DNA of 64,000 bases. Source: Galeruca laticollis. Taxonomy: Eukaryota > Arthropoda > Insecta > Coleoptera > Chrysomelidae. The stretch's first letter is position 1, and every line of letters begins with the position of its first letter. A program made the translations under genes and the position numbers. This document shows, piece after piece, positions 32,591 to 43,397 of this stretch. Below the pieces are notes generated by a model. It saw nothing but the letters and a program-made list of their open reading frames with translations. It searched no databases and had not been told where the DNA came from. The DNA lies in the NCBI GenBank assembly GCA_963921935.1, contig OY998180.1, positions 102,311,610-102,375,609 on the forward strand, read 5' to 3'.

Positions 32591-33420
32591 CAGGGTTGGC
32601 CGATATATATCAAGTGATATATTTCATGATATATATCTGATATGTATTGTTTGATATATATCATGATATATATCATTTACTTCTTTTTAACGAAATAAAT
32701 ACCAGAGCAATTGCGTAAAAATGAATACGTGACAACAGTGCGTTTCGTTGTTACAACTTACAATTCGGGGAATCCCTAGTTTTTTTTACTGCTTGTAGGT
32801 ACATCACACACACAATTCGTGAAATTAAATCATTGTTAGTAGCCGAATTAGTCGTTTGTTCCTTTACTCTGAAGTTTCAAGCGTGTTTATGTTATTACGT
32901 GTTCTCGTTCTTAAGAACCTAATTATTTTACGAAAAGAAATATGCCGAAAAACAAGCATGCCGTGTGGGTTAATTTTGAGTGTAAAATTAAAAAAAGTAA
33001 TTCCGGCAAATGGGCTGTATGTAAAAAATGCAAGAAGGAAAATGCAGGGTATACCCTCAAGAATGATAAACCACTCAAGAGTATGTACAGGCCAAACAGA
33101 GACTATCACAGAGATTCAGAATCGGGAAGTAACTCAAGGGATTCAAATGATGAGGAGGTTGTTTTATTATCAAACAAGCAAACAGGTAATTATGAATTAT
33201 ATTATATTTCTTTGAAAACTGAGGATTTTCATTGATCATGCCTATAAGCTAATGGCAATAATGATTTCTTCTTGATCTCACTTCTTATTAATATGAGTTC
33301 TCTTTACGTTTAGGTTACATCCTTCTCATGTAGCTCTACACCAAGCCTTGAATAAGCAGGATTGTTATCGAAAATTGGATTATTGCAGGATGATTTTCAG
33401 TGTGCGAAGAAATCTTGAGG
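32591..33420 (+). pseudogene. hAT element 5' end with BED-type zinc finger
   Basis: CAGGGTTGGC at 32591 has the CAGGG start common to hAT ends and is followed by four or five GATATATATC-like motifs to 32680, typical subterminal repeats. The frame from 32942 reads VWVNFECKIKKSNSGKW and AVCKKCKKE, then shifts frame to MQGIPSRMINHSRVC, giving the C-x-x-C...H-x(4)-C BED finger. A donor (ACAG/GTAATT at 33184) and acceptor (GTTTAG at 33315) suggest an intron, after which only a few residues follow. The catalytic domain and right end are missing, probably lost when piggyBac and other elements arrived. Confidence 0.6.
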
Positions 33421-33639
33421 GAATTAGGTTAATTTGTCTATTCATTATTTTATTCATTCAATTTAATTTGTTTATGGTGTTGTAGTGTGAATAGAATATA
33501 TCATGAATTTTAAGCTAAAGTAATTATTTTTCTTACATTCTTCTTATATAAATGAAATCCCATAATATACCATACGTTAAATTTCGATGTGTCCATATGG
33601 ACCCACTAGGCGGATAAGTAGTCGAAATGGTTTATTTTG

Positions 33640-35037
33640 AGTTCACATGAATTACTTTGGAAGAAGCCTTAGATATAGCTAATGACGAAACTGACGTGTC
33701 CGAAATTTATATTGACCCTCCGAATCCCATTATTTGACGGATGGAGGCTCTGGAGACGAGGATGATGGGAGCGCAGCAGATAACTTGAACCCAAGACAAC
33801 TTTGTGCTGGTGTTGAAATAGTATTTGCGGTCTTATGAAAGATTAGGAAATTTTCAAACCGATCCCTTGGAAACTGACATTGATCATTTTGTCACTCAAT
33901 ATTGGGATAAGAAAAGTGCAAAAGTGGCACAGGAGTCCGTAACAGTTTCGATTCCAAAAGAACCGATAAAAAGAAATCTATTCAGGGCGACCTGGTATGC
34001 CCAGAACAGAATTTTACAATAGTTGACTATACGAAATACACACCTATGTCTTCTGTAGAATTGTTTGAATTGTTTTTGACACCTGACATATTTCCACAAG
34101 ATAATTTCCGAAGCTTCCCATTATGCATTATTGAAAAATGAATCTTATCCAAATAGGACAGTTCCTGAACTAAAAGTATATACTGCCATCAAAAAGAATA
34201 GATCAAGAGTTGGTGACAGATTTTCGGACGTGATTTCTTACAGTATGACTCTTGGAGTATATTGAGGTATAGATATTCTAAGGACAATACGTCATACATT
34301 AATGAATAATTCCGTGTTCCTTATATATTTTAAAAGTTAGCAAACTTTTGTTTCCAAATTAAGCATTTTTATACGATTTCTAGCAGGTTGCCGTGTGCTT
34401 TAAAATGAAATTCAATAAAAAAGCTATTGGCAAAGTCATTGGCATTCCGTTTCCGTGAGTCCATAGGGTCACATCGGACAGGTGTAATTGTATTTAAAAA
34501 ACTTATTTATCCGCGTTTCGAAACAGTCTGCTATTGAGTAGTCTTACATTATTATGCTATACGTGAGCTAAAAAAAGGCATACTGTTTGCGCATGTCCAA
34601 TTAAAAATCTAGTAAATTTTTATTATAATACGGAATTATTCATTAATATATGGCATATCATCGTTAGAATATCCATACCTCAATTTACTCCAAGAGTACT
34701 GTAAGAAATCACTTCCGAAAAGCTTTCACTAACTCCCGGTCTAGAAGCTATTAGGAAAACTGCTTAGACATGAAAAATATTTTTTCAGAGCTATTTGGCA
34801 ATGTACAAGACCCCAGCTAAGAGAAGTGCTAGGGTGTCAAGAGCAGCTGTAAGTGATTTTCGTATCTCAGATACCGTCAAGTATGACTGCACTAATCACT
34901 GGACTGTTCCAGTTCCAGAAGCAAAGAGAAGAAGGTGTACTTTACCTAATTGCAATTCGAAAGAATGTACAATGTGTAGTACATACGACTTGGGTCTTTA
35001 TGTTGGCTGTTTTAAAAGTTTAACACATGAAAAGTGA
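33640..35037 (+). pseudogene. piggyBac-like transposase, interrupted
   Basis: The N-terminal part shows ITLEEALDIANDETDVSEI, an acidic DGGSGDEDDGS stretch, KEPIKRNLFRATW, NFTIVDYTKYTPMSSVEL and SEASHYALLKNESYPNR, then VPELKVYTAI, which match the region before the DDE core in PGBD-type proteins. After an inserted 0.5-kb repeat the C-terminus resumes at 34795: MYKTPAKRSARVSRAAVSD, CTNHWTVPVPEAKRRRC and a cysteine-rich finger CTLPNC...CTMCSTYDLGLYVGC. The catalytic aspartates between are deleted. Terminal repeats and the TTAA target could not be located. Confidence 0.75.
34208..34745. mobile_element. MITE-like element inside piggyBac remnant
   Basis: Left GAGTTGGTGACAG...GTGATTTCTTACAGT pairs with the inverted right GAGTTAGTGAAAG...GTGATTTCTTACAGT, and the match continues for about 110 bp (GTATTGAGGTAT-like, ATTAATGAATAATTCCGT). 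No coding capacity. It replaces the catalytic core of the piggyBac gene. Target duplication not evident. Confidence 0.6.
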
Positions 35038-35621
35038 AAACTAAATAATTTTTCCAAATCTTTTAATGTGATACGCCTAGCCTAGTGGTTCCATTCAATA
35101 ACAAACAGATAACAGATAATTTTGTGTTTTTTAAGTAAATTAGTGTTAAATTAATGCATATTGATATATTTTCAACAAATTTTTTGAAAATCACAGATTT
35201 TTTTATTTCTCGGCGTTAGTGTGTTAATTAACGCTAATTAGTAATTGCATATTTGTACATGCTCATGCATATTTCATCAAAAGCTGCATATTTTGCATAC
35301 TTAAGTCCTTGTTATTATATATTTTATCATTTTTGGCAATACATAACGACCACCCACGGAATTATTTGCTACGGTCACCCATCCCGCCCATCTGCCTCCC
35401 CAAATGCGACCTTGGCTGGAAAATTTCAAATTTTATTATCTTATTCATTGGATAATTGTCAATGGGGCGCGGGTGGTTTGTCGGCATCGTAAATACCTCA
35501 GGTAATTTATTTTCTCACTTAGTTTTCAAAATAAATGTTATCATTCATTGCCTGCTGATATTGTCACAACCACGTGTCTAATAGTGTTGGTATGATCTAA
35601 ATATTATACAATGTACATAAA
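35038..35621. other. No recognised gene
   Basis: Flank of the piggyBac remnant. A GC-richer patch near 35345-35490 gave no recognisable protein. Confidence 0.45.
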
Positions 35622-36560
35622 ATGTGTAAGTGTAACAAAGCTGTTTCATGGATTAAACCATATCCAGAAGTAACGATGGATGGCGACAATAGTATATTGT
35701 GCAACAAGTGGGAAAAGTTCAACTTTTCTCACGAGTGTGGAAGTTTGTGGCACGAGCCAAGGGCGAGTGCTGCAAACACACGAGTGAGAAAAGTACTTTT
35801 TCCACATGTTGCACACTATACTTTTTCTACAACTGCACAAATTTAACGAATACAAGTAAATAGTTTTGTAGAAAAAGTCTAAGCATCGAAGACCACCCAC
35901 CGAAAACGGCTGGGCATCGAGTATAAGTTTCTGAAATTGGCTGGACATTGAGGATCCCCTACTGGATTCTCCATATAAATGTATGTAGTGTGGGCGAAGT
36001 GCCGCGAGAAATAATATTTCTCACAGTGTGAGCAATATATGGTTTTGAAATTAAGTAAGCTATGAGAAATATGCTACTTTTCATAGCAGTTGTAGAAAAA
36101 ATATTTTGTCGAGCCTGCAGTGAAATGGTAAGTTAAAAAATTTTTAGTTTAATCATTATTATTTTTAATTAAGATTTAGGGTATGCAAGAATATCATAAT
36201 ATTTAGGGTGGTTTTTTTTTTAATTTTTAAAATTGCTAGTTATTTTTCATTTCTACAATTATTGTTGTAGGTGTCTTACGAGAGAAAATACTTGATGGAT
36301 CAGCACGTTAAAACTCCTTCACATATTGCAAATTGTAAAAAATTTAAGCAAAACAGTTAAATTCTTCTCAGCAATCAGTCCTTCAATGTTTAACAACAAA
36401 TAAGGTGAAATCGGATCATGAAGAATTTAATAAGGACTTATGTAAGGCATTAATTTCGACTAATATACCATTGAAAAAGTTAAATAATGTTAATTTAAAA
36501 TCATTTTTACAAAAATATTGTGAACATAATCTACCTGACAAGAGTACCTAACTTACAGAG
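35622..36560 (+). pseudogene. CGGBP1/hAT-like zinc-finger protein, broken
   Basis: The first part (35622-35690) reads KAVSWIKPYPEVTMDGD, like the start of proteins with a single C2H2 finger derived from hAT transposases. The frame is then interrupted by short inverted repeats until about 36085, where VVEKIFCRACSEM appears. A good donor (ATG/GTAAGT, 36126) and acceptor (TTGTAG, 36271) link it to VSYERKYLMDQHVKT and PSHIANCKKFKQ, completing C-x-x-C...H-x(5)-H. After a frame change comes EEFNKDLCKALISTNIPLKK and FLQKYCEHNLPDKST, the usual following helices. The rest of the protein is cut by the LINE at 36565. Confidence 0.6.
35690..35825. mobile_element. Short imperfect palindrome (MITE-like)
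   Basis: GTGCAACAAGTGGGAAAAGT at the left pairs with the inverted GTGCAACATGTGGAAAAAGT at the right; the arms meet near GGCACGAGCC/GGGCGAGTGC. A related inverted structure with GGGCGAAGTGCCGCGAG follows around 35990-36080. It sits in the coding region of the zinc-finger gene. Confidence 0.65.
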
Positions 36561-36564
36561 CTAA

Positions 36565-37545
36565 TGAAGCTGCTCTAACGTAGAATGATAGATAAGAACG
36601 ATGTAAGATTTATTTATTACGATCAAACAGTATCGGTGAAAGTGGTGAATGAAACCACACATAACTTCAGAAAAGTGTGAAGCAGGGTTGTATTCCATCT
36701 CCCCTCCTATCATTTCTTTACTCTGAAGCAATTTTTGAAAGCGCCTTGAGAGATACAGAGGATGGCATAAATATTAATCAACAGGTTGTTAATAACCAAT
36801 AGACTCTTACGAGTCGCAGTGGAGGGCCTTATAGACCCACTCACTACAAACCTAACCCTATACGAATGATACAATCATAATAGCCGATAGTCACGAAGCA
36901 CTTCAACGTCTTATTGACAGATAAGTATCGACGGAGAAAATTCATTGGACAAGTATATTTCCTAAGTAAGGAATTGCTATGAACAGCTTTTGTTTGATTT
37001 TACTCCATAAATCAAATGAAAATGATAGGTTATTCCAGTTTCCAATGAAAAACTTTTGTTTGATTTACCCCATAAATCAAACACGACTGGATATAAAAAT
37101 CAATAAAGACAAAACAAAGGTAATCGTGGTTAATAGAACACCTAATTTACATTTGTATATCAAAGTGAACGGTAACAATATCCACCATGTTTCCAAGTTC
37201 AGATATCTCAGAAACTCTATAACAGAGAACCTCGATCCAGATACAGATATACATAGCATAATTGAATATGAGTGCTTTGCTCAGCGACAAGAGTCTACAT
37301 TTAACACTGATATATGGAAGAGAAAGAGAACTGCTGCAAATATTGAAGCGAAGAAAAGCAGCCTACCTGGGTCATATAAAAAGGAATTACAGGTACCAAT
37401 TTCTCAAGATAATTATGGAGGGAAAGATCAAACGAAAAAGAGGCATCAACTTGAAGAAATACTCGTGGCAAAAAAACATAAGAGATTGGACAAACGCGCA
37501 TGCGCTTTTCAGAGCAATGTTTTATTTCGATAATTTTGCAGGTAT
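36565..37545 (+). pseudogene. LINE reverse transcriptase fragment
   Basis: Order of motifs: YYDQTVSVKVVNETT, a frame change, LPSYHFFTLKQF-type remnant of the LSPxLFxxYSEAIF block, then TIIIADSHEALQRLIDR after the place of the YADD box (now YTND, so a catalytic Asp is lost), INKDKTKVIVV, HHVSKFRYLRNSITENLDPD, ILKRRKAAYLGHIKRN and GKIKRKRGINLKKYSWQKNI. This is the C-terminal half of an endonuclease-type LINE common in insects. A 61-bp foreign insertion splits it at 36797. Several frameshifts. Confidence 0.75.
36797..36857 (+). mobile_element. 61-bp 3' end of the telomere-tailed LINE
   Basis: CAATAGACTCTTACGAGTCGC through AAACCTAACC matches the last 70 bp of the LINE at 1755-4151. It is inserted between the codons for VVNN and the former YADD box of another LINE, so both its ends are defined. 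An extremely 5'-truncated insertion is the simplest reading. Confidence 0.8.
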
Positions 37546-37579
37546 TGAAGACATAACTCTCGAAATCAATGATTCCAGC

Positions 37580-38708
37580 CCCAGTCTTGTACACCGCCAG
37601 ACATTTTAAAATTAGTGGCTAGCGCTACAGAAAATCTCCTACCTAACAAGTCAAAAGGTAAATATGATGCGGCGTACAAAAGTTTTATGGATTGGCAACT
37701 GGCACAAAAAACATCTTTTTCTGAAAATGTTATCCTAGTGTATTTTGTTGAACTTGCTAAAAAATACAAGTCATCATCAAAGTGGGCATATTATTCTATG
37801 CTGAAAAGTACATTGAATATTTACCATAGTATCCACCTAGAGACTTACATGAAGTTACTGGCATTTTTAAAACGTCAGTCCGAGGGCCATCAACCGAAAA
37901 AATCTAAAACTTTTACGCCCGAAGAAGTCAGTAAATTTATTAAAGAAGCGTCAGATCATACCTATCTAATGACAAAGGTATTCTTACAATAACGTAATTT
38001 TCAGCTTAGAACTTTCCAATTTAATCAAATTTTTTTTAGGTAACATTAAACATGGGGCTAATGGGAGCGTTCCGATCTAATGAATTATATTCTATGAAAA
38101 CTGAAGATATAGAAGATTACAATAGAGCTCTTATAGTGAAAATACCTTTCACAAAAACAAAGATTCCTAGATCATTTACTGTATCAGGTGAATTTTACGA
38201 TATTTGCAAAAAGTATATAAATCTTCGCCCATCTCATGCTAAATGCCCATCATTATTTTGAAATTATCAAAATGGCAAATGTACTATTCAAAGAGTAGGC
38301 ATTAACAAATTATCTTCTATGGGAAAGCACATTGCTATGTTTTTAAAATTAAAAATTCCCGAATTGTACACAGGACAATCGTTCCGAAGATCATCTGCAA
38401 CCATTGGCGTTAGCGCGGGAGGTGATATTACAGCAGTCAAGCAGTTAGGGGGATGGAAATCAACCACAGTTGCCTAATGTTATATAGATGACAACATAAC
38501 CAATAAAATAAAAAGAGGAAATCAGATTTCAAACGAAATTAACAAACATTATACTAGCTCTAATTACAATGAAAAACCTTGTACTAGCTCTAGTGCCAGT
38601 CCAAGTCCAATGATTTTCAATCAGACTCAGATGACTGACAAAGTTATCCCTGGTATAAATTTTAACAATTGTAATGTAACTATTAATAACAATTATGTAA
38701 GTAAATAA
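37580..38708 (+). pseudogene. Crypton-type tyrosine recombinase
   Basis: Cryptons move with a tyrosine recombinase instead of a DDE transposase. The N-terminal half (37615-37990) reads KYDAAYKSFMDWQLAQKT, VYFVELAKKY, SMLKSTLNIYHSI, FTPEEVSKFIKEA. A likely 60-bp intron or break precedes LMGAFRSNELYSM, which holds the first catalytic Arg and Glu, then LIVKIPFTKTKIPRSF. The C-terminal half (38262-38530) has MGKHIAMFLKL, GQSFRRSSATIGVSAGG with the second Arg, LGGWKSTTV and the nucleophile region CYIDDNITNK. A TAA stands two codons before that Tyr, so the enzyme is dead. The Asn-rich end (NNCNVTINNNYVSK) fits insect Cryptons. Confidence 0.8.
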
Positions 38709-38779
38709 ACATACATTTATTGTGTATTAATAACGTTACCATTAATAAAAAATAATGTTCATTTGAAATATATTTTGGA

Positions 38780-39470
38780 TATTTTTAATAAACAATTTAA
38801 TTAACAAACAATATTTTTTTAAATACTACAAAATATGTTGGAAATAACCATACGACTATTTTTATGCGAAAAGTTTTTTTCTATTTTTTATATAATTTTT
38901 AAACATATTGTGTGCTCTTGTTTCAGTTTTTCTTCATTGTAATTAATATAACTAATAATCTATCGAAAATACGGTAATAACGATTCAAGACTTTTTTCCA
39001 TTTTTCCATTTTTAGCCGTTTTCTATCCTTAGGATATAGGCCTCTTTCAAATTCGTCCATCGGCTTCGATCTTGCGCAACTCGATACCAGTTCAGGCCAG
39101 CGACCTTCTTTATCTCGTCGTACCATCTTTGCTGGGGTCTTCCAAAACTCCTCCTCTCTGCCCAAGGTCTCCATCTGGTGACATACCCGCTCCAGTTTTC
39201 CGTATGCCTGGCCACGTGTCCTGACCATTGCCATTTTAGGGACTTTTTTATTTTTCATTAATTAATGAACAAATTTAGCTTTCAACCTGACATTCAAATA
39301 GTTTATAAGTTATTTTAATAACAATGAAGAAAAACAGAAAGAAAACGAGAAAGAGAACAATATGTTTAAAAATTATTTAAAAAATAGAAAATACGTTTCA
39401 TATAAAAATAGAGGTAAGGTGTTTCCATATTTTGTAATATTAAAAAAAATATTGCGCAAAATTCATTTGT
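38780..39470. repeat. Inverted repeat pair enclosing a LINE 3' end
   Basis: The sequence around 38790-38945 recurs inverted at about 39305-39460: AACAATGAAGAAAAAC, AATATGTTTAAAAATTAT, AAAAATAGAAAA and CATAAAAATAG in the same order. The 360-bp spacer holds the LINE 3' fragment. It could be a MITE invaded by a LINE or a fold-back element. Confidence 0.65.
38990..39240 (-). pseudogene. LINE 3'-terminal coding fragment
   Basis: The minus-strand frame reads MARHTENWSGYVTRWRPW, RRSFGRPQQRWYDEIKKVAG and WYRVAQDRSRWTNLKEAY, the characteristic C-terminus of endonuclease/reverse-transcriptase LINEs in insects (GRPxxRWxDDIKxxAG, AxDRxxWxxLEEAY). Nothing upstream remains. Different family from the LINE at 36565. 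Confidence 0.8.
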
Positions 39471-39594
39471 TTATAACAAATTATTTGTTTAAAAACAAAT
39501 TAAAATTTAATAACAAAAATTTTTCTTTCATAATCTGAAAGTACGCGATAAATAATTATTTTAATATCAATATTTCCTAGCATAAAAAAAATGT

Positions 39595-40517
39595 TAATTT
39601 ACAAGTGCGTTTTTTGTCAATAAACATTTTTTGAAGAAACTATTTTCCCTTAAGAATCATAATTTTCATCAAGGACTAAATTCCCCAAAAAAAATTGAAA
39701 AATCTTAATAACAATGCATTTGTTTATAACAATTATTTATATAATGAAAGTTCAAAATTTGATAAAATTAATGTTATATAGCTTTGAGCAATAAGAAAAC
39801 GAAATAATAACAATAATTGAAAAAAATATATTTCCTGATTGCTTTATTTACATTATTATTTTTTTAAAACATTTGATTGTTAATAAAAAGTGAAAAATCA
39901 AAATTTCTGAATTTTTCTAACTGGGATATGTTCTATACCCCTTTAGGATTAGCTCCAAAATGTAAAAAAATCTAGGTTTCTAGTTTAGAAATAATCAGCG
40001 TTTTGACAACTCTCACTGGTAAAAATTAGCAGATTAACAAAAGCATGGTTAATTAAAAAATTAGGATAAAATTTTTTTGTTGACAGATTATTGTTTAGTC
40101 ATGCCCGCACGATAGGACCAAAAAAATGTTATCAATTAATATTTAGTCCATTAAAATAATTTTGTTTATCAAGCTTCTGATTCGGTTGAGGCGCCCGCTA
40201 CAGCTGCTGCCCGTTTTTAGCCAAATTTTCCCTTCCAAATTGCAATTATAACTGTTGCCGGACAGTTCCGGAAGGTGGACTTTTCTTTAGAAAAATTTCT
40301 GCTCTTTCAGAATTTTTTCAAATTTTGATCATCTCAAATAGTTTTCGAAATATTTTCAAAAAACCAAATCATCCTTTTTTTTTGTTTTGCAATTTTTGCC
40401 GGCCCCTATTGTCTAGTTGATCGATTGTACTAGATGCCATTTCGAATCGAATGAGACCAAAATCATAATTTCCGGTGGTCCAGAATAGGTTTATTACGAA
40501 TGGGCACTTGTGAACTA
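39595..40517 (+). repeat. 0.8-0.9 kb dispersed repeat, copy 2
   Basis: Homologous to 20270-21045. The right end CACTTGTGAACTA borders gypsy coding sequence; the left edge may be AATTTACAAGTGC at 39595, which resembles the right end inverted (AGTTCACAAGTGC). That would make it a terminal-inverted-repeat element of about 920 bp with no gene of its own. Confidence 0.6.
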
Positions 40518-41040
40518 GACTATTTCGCTTCAATGAAAGCAGTTTCACACGGTGTCCAAACAATTTATTTCATTTTAATGTAATAAATTGTTTAGTGGTT
40601 ATAAAAATGTTGAAACGTGTAGTAATAATGTATCATAATATCGGACCATTCCAAGAAATTGTTGTACTTGTTCCATATTTTCTGGGTTTTGAGCTTTTTG
40701 TATAGCTTCCATTTTTTATCTGACTTTTTTAGACCTTCTTTGGTTATGATATATCCAAGATATTCATTTTCGTTATTGAAAAACTTGCATTTTTCCTTAT
40801 TTAAATGTAAGTTGTATATTCTTAGTTTTTATAAAACATGGATCAATCTTGTCTTACATATTTCAAGTAAGGATCCTTGGATCAAAATGTCATCGAAGTA
40901 TGCAGTAGTTCCATCTAAATCATTAGTGATTTGATCAATAATTTTATGAAATTCATTTGGGGCAGTTTTAATTCGGAAATTTAATCGTTTGGCAAGACAT
41001 GTCCCTCTGTGTGTTGATATTGCCACTTTCATCATCTACT
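40518..41040 (-). pseudogene. Ty3/gypsy reverse transcriptase fragment
   Basis: The minus strand gives ISTHRGTCLAKRLNFRIKTA, PNEFHKIIDQI and GTTAYFDDILIQGS, which contains the catalytic DD box of gypsy reverse transcriptases, then, after frame changes, LRIYNLHLNKEKCKFFN, NEYLGYIITKEGLKKSD and the connection region. It ends at ETAFIEAK. The codons that should follow are the ones with which the plus-strand fragment at 21046 begins. Several frameshifts and stops. Confidence 0.75.
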
Positions 41041-42439
41041 GATACATGTAAGTAAATGAGAGAAAAAAAGACACACCAAACTTATACACATCAAAACCTC
41101 TACGCTTTCACGTTTCGTGGTCATGCCAATATATTTCGCACGGAAATATGTTTAACTGTTTTGATTGTTTATTTATTTTATTGTTAACATTATATTAGCA
41201 ATAAAAACACATTCCTATAAGCTAATTTGCTAAAAATGAACTAAAAGATACCATGAAATGACTGCTAAAGAACCCCCCTGGACTTCACTCGGAGTCAATT
41301 GGCAGTTTCTTTTTAGCCTTCTACTGTGTGGTTGATGTAAAAGAGGTTGTATAAGTGGGTTGAAATGTTTGTCTAGTCTTTGTTACTGCTTCTGCTTTTT
41401 ATTCGATGAATAGTATACCCAGATCTTTGTGAATACATTTATGAGTGCCCTCAGTATGTTAGATTGGAGTGTTTCAAGAATTATTTTCTGGCAAAATTCG
41501 GATATTATTTATTCATTTTTTCTTATTTCAACTATTGTTTGCCATTATTTTGTTAAATATTTGTATGGAATGACTAGATTCTTTATATTTTCTATAGAAT
41601 TCTGAATATTTCTAATTTTAACTACGATGCCCTTGAGGGTACTTACATACAATATCTATGTAAAAAACGACCAAATTTAAAATTGATTACCAATAATAAA
41701 CAAAAACATATAATGTTATAGAATCGATTAAATTGGTTATTTTATTTGATTTATTATTTTTTTTCATTATATTTATATAACCTATAGTTTATTTACAATA
41801 TATCGTACTTTAATGGAAATTGGTTATTTATTTACTTCAATGAGCACCAAGGTTAAAACTAATGCTTTCTTTATACGAGTTATGCAAGATAATATCATAT
41901 TTAAATATTTGATATGGTTTTTTAACAGAATTCTCTTCCGCTGCGATAAAAAACTAAAATCAGAAGCAGAACATGTGTTAAATCAAGGTGATTATGATAT
42001 TACACATTACCAGTGCGTTGGAATAAAAATATCATTATTTAACAGAAATCGATTTTGTCTCAATATCGTATCTCTTTTTGTTAAATGAAAATATCAGTTA
42101 GATAGTCCAATAGACCTAATATCTCCGTTGTGGGCAAACAATAACGGTATAGGTTAAGTTCACTGATTAGTTTCTCGACTTGATTTGATTATTTCTAATA
42201 TTTTTCAAATATTTTTTTGAAGAATATATAAATAAAAATTATATTGAAATAATGGAAGACGTAGATCAATTGAAATCATTAGATGGTATTGAAAACATTG
42301 AAGATAAAACCAAGACTGCGGCATGACACAAAACTGGTACGCACAGAGAGCTAGAATAATATTTCTACGTTCAGTGCTGTATGTAGATCAAATAAACATT
42401 ATTGTCCCTTATTAAATCCATTTTCTACCCAATAAAAAA
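41041..42439. other. No recognised gene
   Basis: AT-rich. A 91-codon plus-strand frame at 41813-42088 is rich in Phe, Ile and Asn and does not resemble a known protein; it is probably fortuitous. A short frame at 42252-42326 (MEDVDQLKSLDGIENIEDK...) is also unassigned. Confidence 0.5.
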
Positions 42440-42940
42440 GCATTTTCTCCAACGATCCTAAACTAACTTTCATTGCGCATATTGATAAAATCACTGCAAT
42501 GGCATATCGCCTTCTTGGATTCGTAATTAGAAACATGCGACTATTTAAAGATTTTACTACAATGAATTTGTTTTCTGCATTCATACGGACCAAAATGGAA
42601 TATGCCAGTGTTTTAGGGAATCCCATTTATAATATACATATTTCGACAAGTGAACGTATACAGAAGTGTTTCTTTAAGCATATTTCATTCTGGATGGTTT
42701 ATACCCAGCGCGAAATATCCCACAACGATAGGTACCTTTATGATCTATTTGGTGCACATAGTCTGCTGAGAAGACTGTTAACGTACTCAGTATTATTTTT
42801 ACAAAACATTGTACACCTAAAATTAGATTGTAATGATCTAGTTGCTATGTTAAATTATCATGTTCCTAGGTTCAATTTCCGCCATAATCAACTTTTTCTT
42901 CAACGAACATACATAACTAATATCCTTGTTTATATATAAC
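42440..42940 (+). pseudogene. LINE reverse transcriptase C-terminal fragment
   Basis: One open frame reads IDKITAMAYRLLGFVIRNMR, LFSAFIRTKMEYASVL, NPIYNIHISTSERIQKCF, then QREISHNDRYLYDLFGAHSL and PRFNFRHNQLFLQRTYITN. This is the thumb and C-terminal region of jockey/CR1-like LINEs, the same region as the fragment at 12090-12540 from a different family. Catalytic motifs are missing. Confidence 0.75.
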
Positions 42941-42963
42941 GCTACCCGTATATATAAACAAGG
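42924..42963. repeat. 15-bp-arm stem-loop
   Basis: CCTTGTTTATATATA and its exact complement flank a 10-base loop. It lies between the LINE fragment and the Penelope palindrome. Confidence 0.8.
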
Positions 42964-43030
42964 CTAATATATACAATAATAAATAAATAGAGTATAGTTT
43001 TGTATTTAAGTGTATAAATTCTCTTTATTG

Positions 43031-43068
43031 CAAAGCGCTTTCGACTTTCGTCATCTTCAGTGCTTCCT
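43031..43068 (-). ncRNA. hammerhead-like motif, Penelope family 2, left end
   Basis: The minus strand reads CTGAAGA (CTGATGA is canonical), GACGAAAGTC as a three-pair stem with a GAAA loop, then GAAA and AAAGCGCTTT. The imperfect core lowers confidence. Confidence 0.3.
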
Positions 43069-43397
43069 GAAAGTAAATACTCAGTTGAAAGTACAGAAAT
43101 GTGAGTTGTAAAAGTGAGGTTATAACTTTGGAAAAATTATTAGGTGAGTACTTACAAGTCAGGTAAACAGTAAGTTGCTGAATAAATAAAAAAAAACATT
43201 GTTACAATTAATATTGTTCTGCTTAATAACTAAACGAGAAACATGTTAAAATTCAGGCCATGTGGTATGCAGAAGCAACGTCAACCAGATGCGGAATGTG
43301 TAAAGTCAAATGTCAAAAATGTCAAAGTAGAAATACCAGTACCGACCTAAAGAGCGGTCTAGAGAGTACTGAAATGGAAGAGTTACTTAACGTAAAT

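Noticed and set aside
32942..33235. Intact small zinc-finger gene
   Set aside because: The finger is completed only by changing frame after the first cysteine pair, and the hAT-type end upstream marks it as a transposon remnant.
20270..40517. A single giant element bounded by the two 0.9-kb repeats
   Set aside because: The repeats are in direct, not inverted, orientation, and the gypsy pieces are on opposite strands, so they cannot be the two intact ends of one insertion as the sequence stands.
41813..42088. 91-codon plus-strand frame
   Set aside because: Composition is that of translated AT-rich DNA, with no recognisable motif, start context or neighbours.
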